A stretch of 62,140 nt of DNA from NCBI GenBank assembly GCA_964454745.1, contig CAYVUI010000005.1:1-62140 (forward strand), written 5' to 3'. Of this stretch, positions 8,489-16,884 are shown piece by piece. The position numbers were made by a program, and so were the translations under genes. Within the stretch, counting starts at the first letter, position 1. The number at the start of each line of letters is the position of its first letter. The stretch comes from CAYVUI01 sp964454745. Lineage in GTDB: Bacteria; Planctomycetota; Phycisphaerae; Sedimentisphaerales; Anaerohalosphaeraceae. Below the pieces are notes generated by a model. It worked only from the letters and a program-made list of their open reading frames with translations. It was not told the origin of the DNA and did not search any database.

Positions 8489-10747
8489 TCAAACACCGGC
8501 CGCTACTTCTTTGATAATAGAACCGGGAACATGATTATTTGGTGAAAACACCCGTTGTGCGTAGTTGACGACATGACGCGGCAGAGAAGTGGATTCAGGA
8601 GCGTGTGATTCCTGCACCATCATCTCCGCAAAGGCCTCGTGCATTTGCCATGTGGGATCGAGGCCTTTTTTCATTTCTTTCAAATACCAGTTTCGGATGG
8701 ATGCAAAGGTTTTGGGGCTGGCATGTCGAATAATCTCAAAGATAATATGATAAATCTCTTCGATCAGTACCTGTTGATATTCAGTGCCCTGATCAAAAAT
8801 GGTAATTCGGATCCGCTGTGATTGTTTATCTATGGATGCCGAGCCCTGAATCACAGGACGTTGATGCTTCCTTTTGATCTCGGCCAGCCAACGCTGCCCC
8901 CTGGATGTAATAGCCAGGTTGTCAGAGGCGGATGGATGGTTTTCATCAAACACCACCATGCAATGATCCACCAGCCAGTCGACCTTCTGCATTCGCTTTA
9001 TGACCGGTTCCAAAACCTCTGTTTTAGACCTGTTGCCGATGACTGGTAATTTCGGCAGTTCATTCATCAACGCCAGTCGTTCCTTCTCTTCAGTCCATGT
9101 CGGCCAGACCTTGTCAATCTTAGGAATGCACTGGACATTATATCCTGCAGGATAGCCATGAATCCTTTCAAACTCTTTACGATAGGCTTCTTCGGCTTCT
9201 TTTTTAGTTTTGAAGCTGCCGATAAACCGCAGTTTATCATTCGCTTTGATCTGGGCGTGCCAATGATCCGCTGCCCGGGGGCGATTGTCGGTCAGTATTT
9301 TGGCTGCTAAATCAGGATCATTCTTCTGAATGTCTTTCCACATTTTTAAGGCGATTTTTTCTGCCAAATCCCTGTCTTTCGTGGCAAGTCCCTGACTGCG
9401 AGTATGTTTGAGAATTTTCGCTGCTAAGCTAGGATTGTTCTTCTGCAGTTGTTTCCATTTCTTGAAGGCGACTTTTTCTGCCGTCGCTCTGTCTTTGGTA
9501 GAGAACTTCTCGCCGTCTGGCACCAATCGCTGTCTTTTCAGCCATCTTGGGATAAACCAGTAATAGCGATTGCCATCCTTGAAGATCGTACCGGGCACTT
9601 TGGGTTTACTATCAGGGTCGATCAGCGGTTTCGGATTCAACTTGCCGGCTACGACCCAGTAATAACGTCCATTATTGAGATAAATGGTGCCGGGCACTTT
9701 CTTTGGAGACTTCTTTGCTGCGGTGTATGTTTTGGCCGGTTTATAAACAACACCGGTTGCGGGGATTCGTCTGCCTTCAGAAAGCCATAATTCATTTTTG
9801 GTTTCCCACAGTGACAGGGAATAATTATAGAGCAGTTCCCGGGCCTTGTTCCATAATGGGCGTAAACGATCTTTTTTGCTGAAAAGATTGTGGTAGACCG
9901 CGTAAAACGGTTCAATGCCTTGCATGTTGGCCTGTTCAGTAATCCGGTCATATTCGCACTTTTCAGCGTCATTGAAGGTAGAATAGTGTTTCCTGACCAA
10001 AATATCCACAACATCTTCGATGATCTGGAATGAGATGTCACCGCCAAGTCGGTTGATGCCCCAGTAATTCCGCAGTGCAGGATTGCGTCTCCAGAGTTGA
10101 CGCAGTTTCTCCATCACACCGGGCGGCAGTTGCCCCTGGTCCTCTGCCACATCCATCGATATTTCCTGGCCGTTTTTGTCCTTCATACGGGGCCAGTTAC
10201 CGGTCCGCTGGGCGTCATACCAGATTTTGCGGGCCTGTTCCGTTAATCGATGATTGGGAGAAGTGCCCGGTCTGTGCTGGCCGTGAATGCGCTCGGCGGC
10301 CAAAAAATGCAGCAGTTCCATAGATGCTCCGCCTCTGGGACCAAACATCAGCACCGCTCCAAGTGGAACCGAATATCGTTGGGCGTATTCTCTGGAAAAC
10401 GATACATGCTCCAAAGCACTTGGATAGGAAAGGTTCTGCATGGTCCTGAGATAGCCACCGTTGAAGACCTCCTCCATGAATTCCCGTGCCATCTGTGTTC
10501 TGACCCAATCATCTGCATGGGCAAACAGCCCCGACATCCCGGATCGCAGTTTCCTGAAAAACTGCCAGTACCAACTGCTTTTGCGTGTTTGAGGGTCACT
10601 GACATAATTATCCAATGCGTTGGCTGCTTCCATGATTTCTGAGTCATGGCCGTGAACCTGAGCAATTTTTTCTCTTAAATTAGGTGTTCTGTCAACGCCA
10701 ACAGAATAAATGGTGTGTTTGAGTGTGTTTTCTGTTTTTAGTTCCAT
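8489..10747 (-). CDS. mosaic protein with arm-type/AP2-like repeats and zincin-like C-terminus
   Basis: A 752-aa protein I cannot place in one family. Residues 1-330 are a helical region of unknown fold. Residues 351-400 hold two copies of a VPGTIY/VPGTIF ... RYYW motif, like the first strands of integrase arm-binding domains. Residues 416-485 hold two TKDR-(A/D)-(T/L)AEK-VA/IA-K(K/M)W repeats, again like integrase N-termini. Residues 493-545 resemble an AP2-type DNA-binding domain (HWHAQIKANDKLRFIGSF). The C-terminus has EEIYH (663-667) and a distal EAFAEMM, recalling a zincin in which the first His of HExxH is Glu. It could be a DNA-anchored, possibly inactive protease-like protein. No partner gene is adjacent. 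Confidence 0.55.
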   Translation of the reverse strand: MELKTENTLKHTIYSVGVDRTPNLREKIAQVHGHDSEIMEAANALDNYVSDPQTRKSSWYWQFFRKLRSGMSGLFAHADDWVRTQMAREFMEEVFNGGYLRTMQNLSYPSALEHVSFSREYAQRYSVPLGAVLMFGPRGGASMELLHFLAAERIHGQHRPGTSPNHRLTEQARKIWYDAQRTGNWPRMKDKNGQEISMDVAEDQGQLPPGVMEKLRQLWRRNPALRNYWGINRLGGDISFQIIEDVVDILVRKHYSTFNDAEKCEYDRITEQANMQGIEPFYAVYHNLFSKKDRLRPLWNKARELLYNYSLSLWETKNELWLSEGRRIPATGVVYKPAKTYTAAKKSPKKVPGTIYLNNGRYYWVVAGKLNPKPLIDPDSKPKVPGTIFKDGNRYYWFIPRWLKRQRLVPDGEKFSTKDRATAEKVAFKKWKQLQKNNPSLAAKILKHTRSQGLATKDRDLAEKIALKMWKDIQKNDPDLAAKILTDNRPRAADHWHAQIKANDKLRFIGSFKTKKEAEEAYRKEFERIHGYPAGYNVQCIPKIDKVWPTWTEEKERLALMNELPKLPVIGNRSKTEVLEPVIKRMQKVDWLVDHCMVVFDENHPSASDNLAITSRGQRWLAEIKRKHQRPVIQGSASIDKQSQRIRITIFDQGTEYQQVLIEEIYHIIFEIIRHASPKTFASIRNWYLKEMKKGLDPTWQMHEAFAEMMVQESHAPESTSLPRHVVNYAQRVFSPNNHVPGSIIKEVAAGV

Positions 10748-10840
10748 AATACCACCTGCCTTTCTGTGGAAAAGTTCGATGGCACCTCCCGCATGCCGGA
10801 TGTGTCATCGAAGTTGTGCGTAGTCAATTGCATGCGCATA

Positions 10841-10869
10841 AAAAAAGAGCCCTGAAACGCTCAGGACTC
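10841..10869 (-). terminator. intrinsic terminator
   Basis: GAGCCCTGA (10847-10855) pairs with TCAGGACTC (10861-10869) with one mismatch; the minus strand then reads into a T tract. It most likely ends the transcript of the Orc1/Cdc6-like gene, about 540 nt beyond that gene's stop. The candidate origin would then be transcribed. Confidence 0.6.
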
Positions 10870-10896
10870 TGTTTGTACTTTAGTTTTATAAAAACA

Positions 10897-10913
10897 GTTT
10901 CTCGTCGAGAAAC
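10897..10913. repeat. 17-bp near-perfect palindrome
   Basis: GTTTCTCG-T-CGAGAAAC has eight perfect pairs around one central base. It lies in the non-coding stretch between the terminator and the candidate origin. A 61-codon plus-strand frame begins at 10915 right after it but lacks a ribosome binding site and any recognisable motif. The palindrome could be a protein-binding site. Confidence 0.4.
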
Positions 10914-11163
10914 CATGATTCCAAATCAGATAAAGAAGAATCTAACAAAAACATCAGCCGGCTCGTTGCCGATCCTGTTTACCGTCGAGGTTTCGCTTCA
11001 TGATGATCCGGATAGATTCCAAATGCTTTCATGTGCTCAAAAAACCTCTAAGTTGTTTGCTGATCCGGTGTGGAAAAACAAAATGTTTGTATCGTTTTGA
11101 GAATGCTGTTAATGCAAATGGTTTTATAAATGTTGTTATTTTCAACAGCAGGCATAAAAAAAA

Positions 11164-11340
11164 GGACCCTGGGGGGTGGAGTTAACAAGTGAATGCCGAT
11201 CTTAAAATAAGATGGCATCTTCTTTTCAACGTCGCGGTGGTTTTTGAAAAGATGGAAATGCTTGCTATATTGAAAATAATAAAATAAGATATGATTATAA
11301 TTAATATAATATACGGACGTGTAAACTCCACCCCCTGGTC
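11164..11340. other. candidate replication origin: inverted G-rich repeats flanking an AT-rich segment
   Basis: The left repeat (11164-11186) contains GGGGGGTGGAGTTAAC and the right repeat (11321-11340) contains GTAAACTCCACCCCC in inverted orientation. The 134 bp between them are very AT-rich, especially 11262-11312, and include an 8-bp inverted repeat (CTTTTCAA ... TTGAAAAG). Origins used by archaeal Orc1/Cdc6 commonly have inverted, G-rich origin-recognition boxes around an AT-rich unwinding region beside the initiator gene. This block starts 65 bp after the stop of such a gene. Alternatives are a small non-autonomous transposon (no target duplication seen) or two outward-facing IS ends beginning TGT. 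Confidence 0.45.
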
Positions 11341-11404
11341 TGTCTCTATACCAGTATAGAAATTTTCACACCGACGGGAAATCATAACGCGTTAACTGAG
11401 GGGT

Positions 11405-12505
11405 TCATTCAAAACGAAGCTGGCAGATCTGCTCAGCAATGGATCTGTCAAAGGTCAGCATGACCCTGTTGGCATAGGCCCTGTCGACCTTTGTGGCAAT
11501 CAACGCTAAAAGGCCCACACTTTGCAGGTAGCTTAAATTGGCATAGAAATATACATAACTAAATGGTTTGATACCGTGGTCATGGCTGTACCTGCAGTAA
11601 CGCCTGTAAATATCCTTGGCAAGCCCGGATTTGTCGGTAGCCGCCGCTGCCAGTATCATCAGGTTCGCATCGGACAGGTCATTGATCACATCCAGTATCA
11701 GGTCCCTTCTTGCATCCTCAAAACACTGCTGGATCGACTTTTCCGGTGCGGTAACCCGGTAAAACAATGTTTTTATTGCTACCCGGGCATCCGAGTTGGT
11801 ACGTTTAGTTGTCAGGGCAGATATTTTGGAAATCTGCCCTACATCCCAGGTATGCAGTCCTTTCCTGGCACGGTCGATGAGAATGCCTGAGATGTGTTCG
11901 GCATTGTAATTCTTAAAATAGAGCGGAAAGGGCTGAAGACTGCTCTTGGTGGCGGCATCGAGCTGTTTTAATACATGCGGGGTATTGGACAGCATGATGA
12001 CCATATACGGTTTTTCACTTCGGCTTAAAAAGTACAGGATCTCCCGGTTTTTATCCTTGGGACTCATCAGGTTGATCTCATCCAGTACGATCACTGTTTT
12101 TCGAGGGTATTCATGCAGAAACCGCTCATAAAGAGATACCAGGCTAAAGCCGGCAACATTCTCCTGTCCGAGCAGTTGTGAGAATATTTTGAAACTCGTA
12201 TTATGATGGCGGCAATTGACATAGACCATATCCAGGCTGTTTCGTTTTTCCATGATCTTTTTGAGGTATTGCAGTGTCAGTGTTTTTCCCGACCCCCTGC
12301 TTCCGATGATCGCCATGTTCGTCGCGATCCCGCTGGCCTTAAACCGCATCAGCGAATCAATAATCGGTTTGCATTCCTCCCGCATCAGCGGTCTTTGAGG
12401 AATGTAGCTGTAATCGAACACTTTATAGTTTTTGACGATATCGGAGTTAGAATACTGATCTTCACTTTGTTGAAAGTACGATTCGATATCCATTTGACCT
12501 GTCAA
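11405..12505 (-). CDS. cdc6: Orc1/Cdc6-type AAA+ ATPase (putative replication initiator)
   Basis: A 366-aa protein with the Orc1/Cdc6 layout. An N-terminal YIPQRPLMREE motif (residues 34-44) matches the family's YIP-x-x-x-x-RE signature. Walker A is GSRGSGKT (68-75), Walker B VIVLDE (138-143), sensor 1 is in MLSNTP (171-176) and a sensor-2 arginine sits in SDARVAI (about 250). The C-terminal quarter looks like a winged helix. These proteins bind origins and load the replicative helicase in archaea; bacterial copies are rare. It is transcribed on its own, divergent from the gene at 12607. It could alternatively be a relative recruited to another ATPase role. The start may be ATG 12493 instead. 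Confidence 0.75.
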   Translation of the reverse strand: MTGQMDIESYFQQSEDQYSNSDIVKNYKVFDYSYIPQRPLMREECKPIIDSLMRFKASGIATNMAIIGSRGSGKTLTLQYLKKIMEKRNSLDMVYVNCRHHNTSFKIFSQLLGQENVAGFSLVSLYERFLHEYPRKTVIVLDEINLMSPKDKNREILYFLSRSEKPYMVIMLSNTPHVLKQLDAATKSSLQPFPLYFKNYNAEHISGILIDRARKGLHTWDVGQISKISALTTKRTNSDARVAIKTLFYRVTAPEKSIQQCFEDARRDLILDVINDLSDANLMILAAAATDKSGLAKDIYRRYCRYSHDHGIKPFSYVYFYANLSYLQSVGLLALIATKVDRAYANRVMLTFDRSIAEQICQLRFE

Positions 12506-12606
12506 CTCGGGTGTACTTATTAACCGCGGGTATATAATATTTTAGCATTTCTTGGCAGTGATAACACCATCTCGAATCAAAACATATAAATACTTGCTCT
12601 GTCATT
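12506..12606. promoter_or_regulatory. divergent intergenic region with a TATAAT box
   Basis: This 101-bp AT-rich gap separates the divergent Orc1/Cdc6-like gene and the membrane-protein gene at 12607. A perfect TATAAT occurs on the plus strand at 12533-12538, but no good -35 hexamer lies 16-18 bp upstream. Both promoters should lie here. Confidence 0.35.
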
Positions 12607-13695
12607 ATGTCCCGCATGAGACCCGAAAGCCTCTTTGGCGAACACAATCTTTACCTTTGGCTTGAATCACTGATTCCTGATTTTGTCCTGTCGTTTGCGT
12701 TTTTCACATCGATGATTTACGCGGTACTTGGTAAACGGTTTGAGCATCAACGTTCAGCAATTGCCATGTCAGTATCAATCGGATTCGCCCTATCAATTGG
12801 TCTTGTCTGGTGGGAACAGGCAAATGATTTATCTATCAAAAACCTCGGACCGATTGCTATTGGGTTCGCAATTATTGTATTGGCCTTTGTCATGTACCAG
12901 TCCATCAGGCATATCGGAGGCTCCTGGGCCGGTGCGGGTATCACGCTGGGGGCCTGTATTATTATTGCTCAAATCCTTGAGATAGGGATACCAATTGATC
13001 GGCAAGCAATCCACTCTGTTACAACTGTTGCCCTGGTTATCGGCATTTTTGCCTTTTTGATGCACACTACCTCGCAAAGAATTCCTCTTCCGTCAGCAAG
13101 TGTTCCGACTCCTGAACGAAGATTGGATATGACAAGGCTCTTTCGTGACCGGCATTTGTCTGATGATTTGAGTAAGAATCTAAAAAAGACACGAAAAAAA
13201 GCGATGTCCTTAAACGAGCATCCACAAGATGCGGGAAATGTTCTACTGCAGATCAAACGCATGCTGCCGGCTCAGGGCTATCTCACCGAACGGATGGCAC
13301 AACTACGAGCCAAGGCTCATCAGATACGAAAAGGCCATATCGCTCGATTGGAAGAAACACGCAGCATTTTTGCCAAAATGCCCACACCGAAAAAGAAGAA
13401 AGCATCCCAGCAACTATCGGCACGTTATAACCAGCTTATCGGGATTGATACCCGGCTGGAACGCTTAGATAAATCCGTTGCTGAAAACGAACGCCGAATT
13501 CGTGAACTGACCGAAGAGGCCCAAAACTATACAGCCAAATACGATTATAAAAAACTCACTGAGGCACTTAAAGCCGCCGAAAAACTCCAGAAACACAATA
13601 CGCATCTTTTTGAGATTATCGAGCGAACCGAAAAGAAGCTCATCCAGATCGCTAAAAAAATCGCTATGGAGGCCAAACACAATGAAAAAGCTTGA
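12607..13695 (+). CDS. membrane protein with cytoplasmic coiled-coil domain
   Basis: A 362-aa protein. Residues 1-155 hold about five hydrophobic segments (for example FVLSFAFFTSMIYAVL, IAIGFAIIVLAFVM and VTTVALVIGIFAFLM). Residues 165-362 are highly charged and helical (many KK, RR and EE pairs, e.g. ERTEKKLIQIAKKIAMEA), a likely coiled coil. No known domain recognised. The next gene overlaps its last 14 nt, so the two are translationally coupled and may act together. The architecture (membrane anchor plus coiled coil) would fit a tether or sensor. Confidence 0.7.
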   Translation: MSRMRPESLFGEHNLYLWLESLIPDFVLSFAFFTSMIYAVLGKRFEHQRSAIAMSVSIGFALSIGLVWWEQANDLSIKNLGPIAIGFAIIVLAFVMYQSIRHIGGSWAGAGITLGACIIIAQILEIGIPIDRQAIHSVTTVALVIGIFAFLMHTTSQRIPLPSASVPTPERRLDMTRLFRDRHLSDDLSKNLKKTRKKAMSLNEHPQDAGNVLLQIKRMLPAQGYLTERMAQLRAKAHQIRKGHIARLEETRSIFAKMPTPKKKKASQQLSARYNQLIGIDTRLERLDKSVAENERRIRELTEEAQNYTAKYDYKKLTEALKAAEKLQKHNTHLFEIIERTEKKLIQIAKKIAMEAKHNEKA

Positions 13696-14065
13696 AGAAA
13701 AACTATCTGATACCAAACCGCTGTATGAAACAAACGAACCATCTCAAATCAGCAGGGTTCTTGACCATTACGGCATCCCGTTTTTTTACCGGCAGCCGAC
13801 GATTATGTTAAATCCCGGGACCGCAAACCATCANNNNNNNNNNCCTGCCTTTACACTGCCCCAATACGGCTGCGGTGTCGTTGATTATATCGAAAACGGC
13901 AGAAACGCCGATCTTATTAAAGATATCTACCGCTATAACCAGATACCGGCTGTGGTATTAGGTCCTAAGGAACTGGCAGTACCAAACTTCCGGCAGGATT
14001 TGTATGACAGGATTCAGCGTGAACTGATCAATTCACTTACAGAATACATTGGTATGAACAGATAA
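13682..14065 (+). CDS. small nuclease-like protein, interrupted by an assembly gap
   Basis: About 127 codons, starting at an ATG that overlaps the previous stop by 14 nt. Ten Ns (13834-13843) lie inside, so length and frame across the gap are uncertain. The PAFTLPQYGCGVVDYIENG segment recalls small restriction-endonuclease-fold proteins, where a PDFTLP-x-Y strand precedes the (D/E)-x-K position. Here the Asp is Ala and no Lys follows DYI, so catalysis is doubtful. Low confidence for fold, good confidence that it is a gene. Confidence 0.55.
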   Translation: MKKLEEKLSDTKPLYETNEPSQISRVLDHYGIPFFYRQPTIMLNPGTANHXXXXPAFTLPQYGCGVVDYIENGRNADLIKDIYRYNQIPAVVLGPKELAVPNFRQDLYDRIQRELINSLTEYIGMNR

Positions 14066-14068
14066 AAA

Positions 14069-14092
14069 ATGCCCGCCGTAAGCAGCGGGCAT
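14069..14092. terminator. bidirectional terminator between convergent genes
   Basis: ATGCCCGC (14069-14076) pairs perfectly with GCGGGCAT (14085-14092), with an A tract on the left. It sits between the plus-strand pair 12607-14065 and the end of the minus-strand operon at 14115. It best serves the minus strand, where the T tract follows. Confidence 0.7.
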
Positions 14093-14114
14093 TCGTAGGG
14101 AAAGGAATACATGC

Positions 14115-14375
14115 TCATTGGGAACTATCACCGTTTATTTCCGTATTGCAGGAAACAATCGTCTGCAACACCACAGCAAGCAGGTTCCCCAAAGAGGCAA
14201 CTGTAAATGAATCGGTATTTTTCCATTGGTTTGACTCATCTCTGTAGCCTCTCTGAAAAGTAATATTCTGTACTGTTTTGTTGCCGTTTTGAGTCTGAAT
14301 AACATTTTCCCAGACCGCCGCAGAGACGGTTCCCGAACGAAATTTCTTTACTGGTTTTTGTTTTTCATTTGTCAT
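14115..14375 (-). CDS. small conserved protein, paralogue of the 34684 gene
   Basis: An 86-aa protein: KFRSGTVSAAVWENVI, then a basic/aromatic strand region (FQRGYRDESNQWKNTDSF) and a helix (LGNLLAVVLQTIV). The same pattern occurs in the 93-aa protein at 34684. The beta-rich layout followed by a helix recalls small single-stranded nucleic-acid-binding folds, but no named family was recognised. It is the last gene of the 13-gene minus-strand operon, 16 bp after the radical-SAM gene. A role in binding DNA or RNA is a guess. Confidence 0.65.
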   Translation of the reverse strand: MTNEKQKPVKKFRSGTVSAAVWENVIQTQNGNKTVQNITFQRGYRDESNQWKNTDSFTVASLGNLLAVVLQTIVSCNTEINGDSSQ

Positions 14376-14391
14376 TGTTTTGGTCCTTTCA

Positions 14392-14997
14392 TTAAACGGG
14401 ATTTAGTATTTGGTCAAGCCACTGGATATCCTCGGTTTCGGGAAAGCCTGTAAAGATTAAGTCATCGCCCTTGACATTGAACTCCACTGCTTCCTGATCC
14501 TTCCACGGCAGGAAAGTTTCCATCTTGTCAGTAAGAAAATGCACGGTTTGATTGCTGCTGGCCTGCCAGAGCCGGCTCTCGCAGGCAAGTTTTTGCTTAT
14601 AGGGACCGCAAATAAGCATGTCGATCTGGCCCAGAAAATGCTGGATATGCGGATTTTGCCATGTTATGAGTTGGTCGTATTCATAACCAGAGAAAGCCAT
14701 GACAGTCTTGCCCTGTTTTTTGGCTGTTTCTGCCAGGATACCGCAGGCCCTGGGCTGTTCAAAGGGTTCGCCACCTGATAAGGTAATCCCGTTTGTTTCG
14801 GTGATTTGGCAAAGCTGATTTGCCAGTTTTCGCGGATCATAAAATTCAGCGGCCTTAAACGGCTGCATATGAAGATTGATACAGCCGAGACACCGCTTAT
14901 GGCATCCCTGCACCCAAATCACAGAGCGTGTTCCGGGTCCGTTGACGTGAGATTTGCTGCAGAGGGCAGCGACATTTAACATAACCTGAGTTTTCAT
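14392..14997 (-). CDS. NrdG-like radical-SAM (4Fe-4S single-cluster) protein
   Basis: A 201-aa protein. GCHKRCLGC gives the C-x3-C-x2-C [4Fe-4S] ligands (Cys32, 36, 39) of radical SAM enzymes, preceded by an NGPGTRSVIWVQGC run like anaerobic ribonucleotide reductase activase. GGEPFEQP (near residue 95) is the SAM-binding GGE motif. Activases make glycyl radicals on a partner enzyme; no glycyl-radical enzyme is seen in this window. Its start overlaps the stop of the Clp-like ATPase gene by 4 bp, so it is coupled to that gene instead. It may modify or activate a component of this operon. Confidence 0.82.
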   Translation of the reverse strand: MKTQVMLNVAALCSKSHVNGPGTRSVIWVQGCHKRCLGCINLHMQPFKAAEFYDPRKLANQLCQITETNGITLSGGEPFEQPRACGILAETAKKQGKTVMAFSGYEYDQLITWQNPHIQHFLGQIDMLICGPYKQKLACESRLWQASSNQTVHFLTDKMETFLPWKDQEAVEFNVKGDDLIFTGFPETEDIQWLDQILNPV

Positions 14998-16874
14998 AAC
15001 GTATTCTCCTTAATTTCAAAGTGAATAGTTTCATTATTAAGATTTGCGTATATACTTCGCCCTTTGCGAAGCTGATGCATGTGGTCAAAGACAAATCGTG
15101 ACAAAGGATTGATCAATAGTCTTTCCATCGAATTTAATATCCCACGCCCGCCGTCACGTGTTTTGGAACCGTTCAAGAAGCTTTCCTCAAGGCCATTTGA
15201 GATAACGAGAGCGACTCCAAACCTTTCTCTGAGATAATTGTGCAAAGGTGCGGTCTTTTTTCGCAGGATTGAATGGCGGAAGCTGTTATCGGTTATTTTG
15301 TTGAATGCGACTATATTGTCGCCAAGGCGATTGAGCAGTTCCGGACGTTGAAGCTGATTAACAAAATGGTTTTCCACAGCGGCCAGGAAATGTTGTTTAA
15401 TCAGTTCCTTATCATCAGTTTGGGGCATTGTCGAAGCGCCGATATTACTGGTAAAGATGATCACGCACTCCGAAAAGAAAACCGTTTCACCACGACTGTC
15501 CGTGAGTCTGCCGTCCTCGAGTATCTGCAGGAACTTATCCAGTATCCTGCCATGCGCCTTTTCAATCTCGTCAAAGAGAATGACACTAAAGGGCTGATTG
15601 CGAACTGCATTGGTCAACTGACCGCCCTGTTCAAAGCCAACATACCCGGGAGGAGCGCCGATGAGTTTCTGGTCGGAATGCTCATGATTGTATTCGCTCA
15701 TATCGAATCGGATAAATGCCGATTCGTCACCGAACATAAATTCGGCAATCGCCTTGGCCAGTTCAGTTTTACCCACACCGGTGGGCCCAACAAAAAACAG
15801 ATTTCCCTTGGGTTTGCTGCGTTTGCCGGAGTGCTGAAGACCAGCCAGGCCTAAAAAGGCCCGTATCATCATTGTTCCGGCATGTTCCACCGCTTCATCC
15901 TGACCAATCACGCGTTTCTTGAGGATGTCATCAATCTGGCGCAGTTTGTCCTGGCTAAGTTCCTCCCAGGGTGAACGCTGGTCACCCAGTTTATAAAGGT
16001 TGACCAGCTTTTCGGGTAATAGAGGCTGCGAGTTTTTCATAGACAGAGAAAGCAATTGCTTTAGATCGATCATCTTGAGCTGGTCAGTGATGTCAGCGAA
16101 AATATTCGCCAACTCTTTTGGATCGGCATCAAGTTCTCTGTCAGGTGACTGAGTTGATTTGGGACGCTGGCACCGAAGGTCATCCATATGCCGCAGGAAA
16201 AACTCTTTTCTTTCCGTCCTGGCCGGGCAAGGGACATTAATGAGTTTGACACGCGGGTCGCCCTGATACAGACAAGGCGGGATACAGCCGAGATTATTTG
16301 TGATCAGAACAAACAATCCGGCATTCGACCTGAGCGTATCACTGTTGATTGTAACCACTCCATCTTCCAGCACGCTTTTCTTAAGCTGAAGTATCCATCC
16401 GCGTTCCTGAGGATCGGGGTGATCAGGCTGTGTGACCATGTGCTGGGTATGGTTCAGGATGAACAGACATCGGTGTTTATCCATCACTGCCCGGGCAGCC
16501 ACCAAGAGATCACCAGGCTCGGGATAAAGTTTATCAGGCCCGGCTACCGGTGCCGGATTGCCTGTATCGTAGGTCTGCCGGTTTTGGGAAGCCTTTTCAC
16601 CATCCTGCAGGGCTTTCAAAAATCTATCCCGCATAGTATCTTCCTGGAACATCAGGCCGTCGGCCTGATCCCACATCCCTGTCAGATCAAAAGAAAATTT
16701 CTCATCTCTTTCAAGCATACGACGAAGGTATTCACATAATGTCACATATTGCCTCTGCTCGGTATCGTAGTAAAGGTCATTGACATTGCCCTCAATAATA
16801 ACTAAACGCTTTATGGCCGCTTCTCGAAGGAAGTTTACAAGCCAGTCGGGTTGGAGTTTGTTATTTGTCATCAT
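14994..16874 (-). CDS. Clp/Hsp100-like AAA+ unfoldase with degenerate first ATPase domain
   Basis: A 626-aa protein. The C-terminal AAA+ domain has Walker A GPTGVGKT (363-370), DMSEY, the pore-loop-like GAPPGYVGFEQGGQL (407-420) and Walker B VILFDEIEKA (431-440), followed by TSNIGA. These are hallmarks of ClpA/B/C second modules. Residues 1-230 resemble an AAA domain with no P-loop (VIIEGNVNDLYY at the expected place). The N-terminal adaptor domain of classical Clps is missing. A ClpP-binding loop was not seen, so it may disassemble rather than degrade substrates. It sits between the coiled-coil and radical-SAM genes of the operon. Confidence 0.85.
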   Translation of the reverse strand: MMTNNKLQPDWLVNFLREAAIKRLVIIEGNVNDLYYDTEQRQYVTLCEYLRRMLERDEKFSFDLTGMWDQADGLMFQEDTMRDRFLKALQDGEKASQNRQTYDTGNPAPVAGPDKLYPEPGDLLVAARAVMDKHRCLFILNHTQHMVTQPDHPDPQERGWILQLKKSVLEDGVVTINSDTLRSNAGLFVLITNNLGCIPPCLYQGDPRVKLINVPCPARTERKEFFLRHMDDLRCQRPKSTQSPDRELDADPKELANIFADITDQLKMIDLKQLLSLSMKNSQPLLPEKLVNLYKLGDQRSPWEELSQDKLRQIDDILKKRVIGQDEAVEHAGTMMIRAFLGLAGLQHSGKRSKPKGNLFFVGPTGVGKTELAKAIAEFMFGDESAFIRFDMSEYNHEHSDQKLIGAPPGYVGFEQGGQLTNAVRNQPFSVILFDEIEKAHGRILDKFLQILEDGRLTDSRGETVFFSECVIIFTSNIGASTMPQTDDKELIKQHFLAAVENHFVNQLQRPELLNRLGDNIVAFNKITDNSFRHSILRKKTAPLHNYLRERFGVALVISNGLEESFLNGSKTRDGGRGILNSMERLLINPLSRFVFDHMHQLRKGRSIYANLNNETIHFEIKENTL

Positions 16875-16884
16875 AATTTACTCC

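Noticed and set aside
10915..11100. 61-codon plus-strand frame
   Set aside because: No ribosome site, no motif; begins within a palindrome.
11182..11385. 67-codon minus-strand frame after the Orc1/Cdc6 gene
   Set aside because: Covers the AT-rich candidate origin, has hydrophobic low-complexity content expected from AT-rich DNA and no ribosome site.
13834..13843. Run of ten N in a coding region (a second at 21610-21619)
   Set aside because: Assembly gap of unknown true size; not a biological feature.
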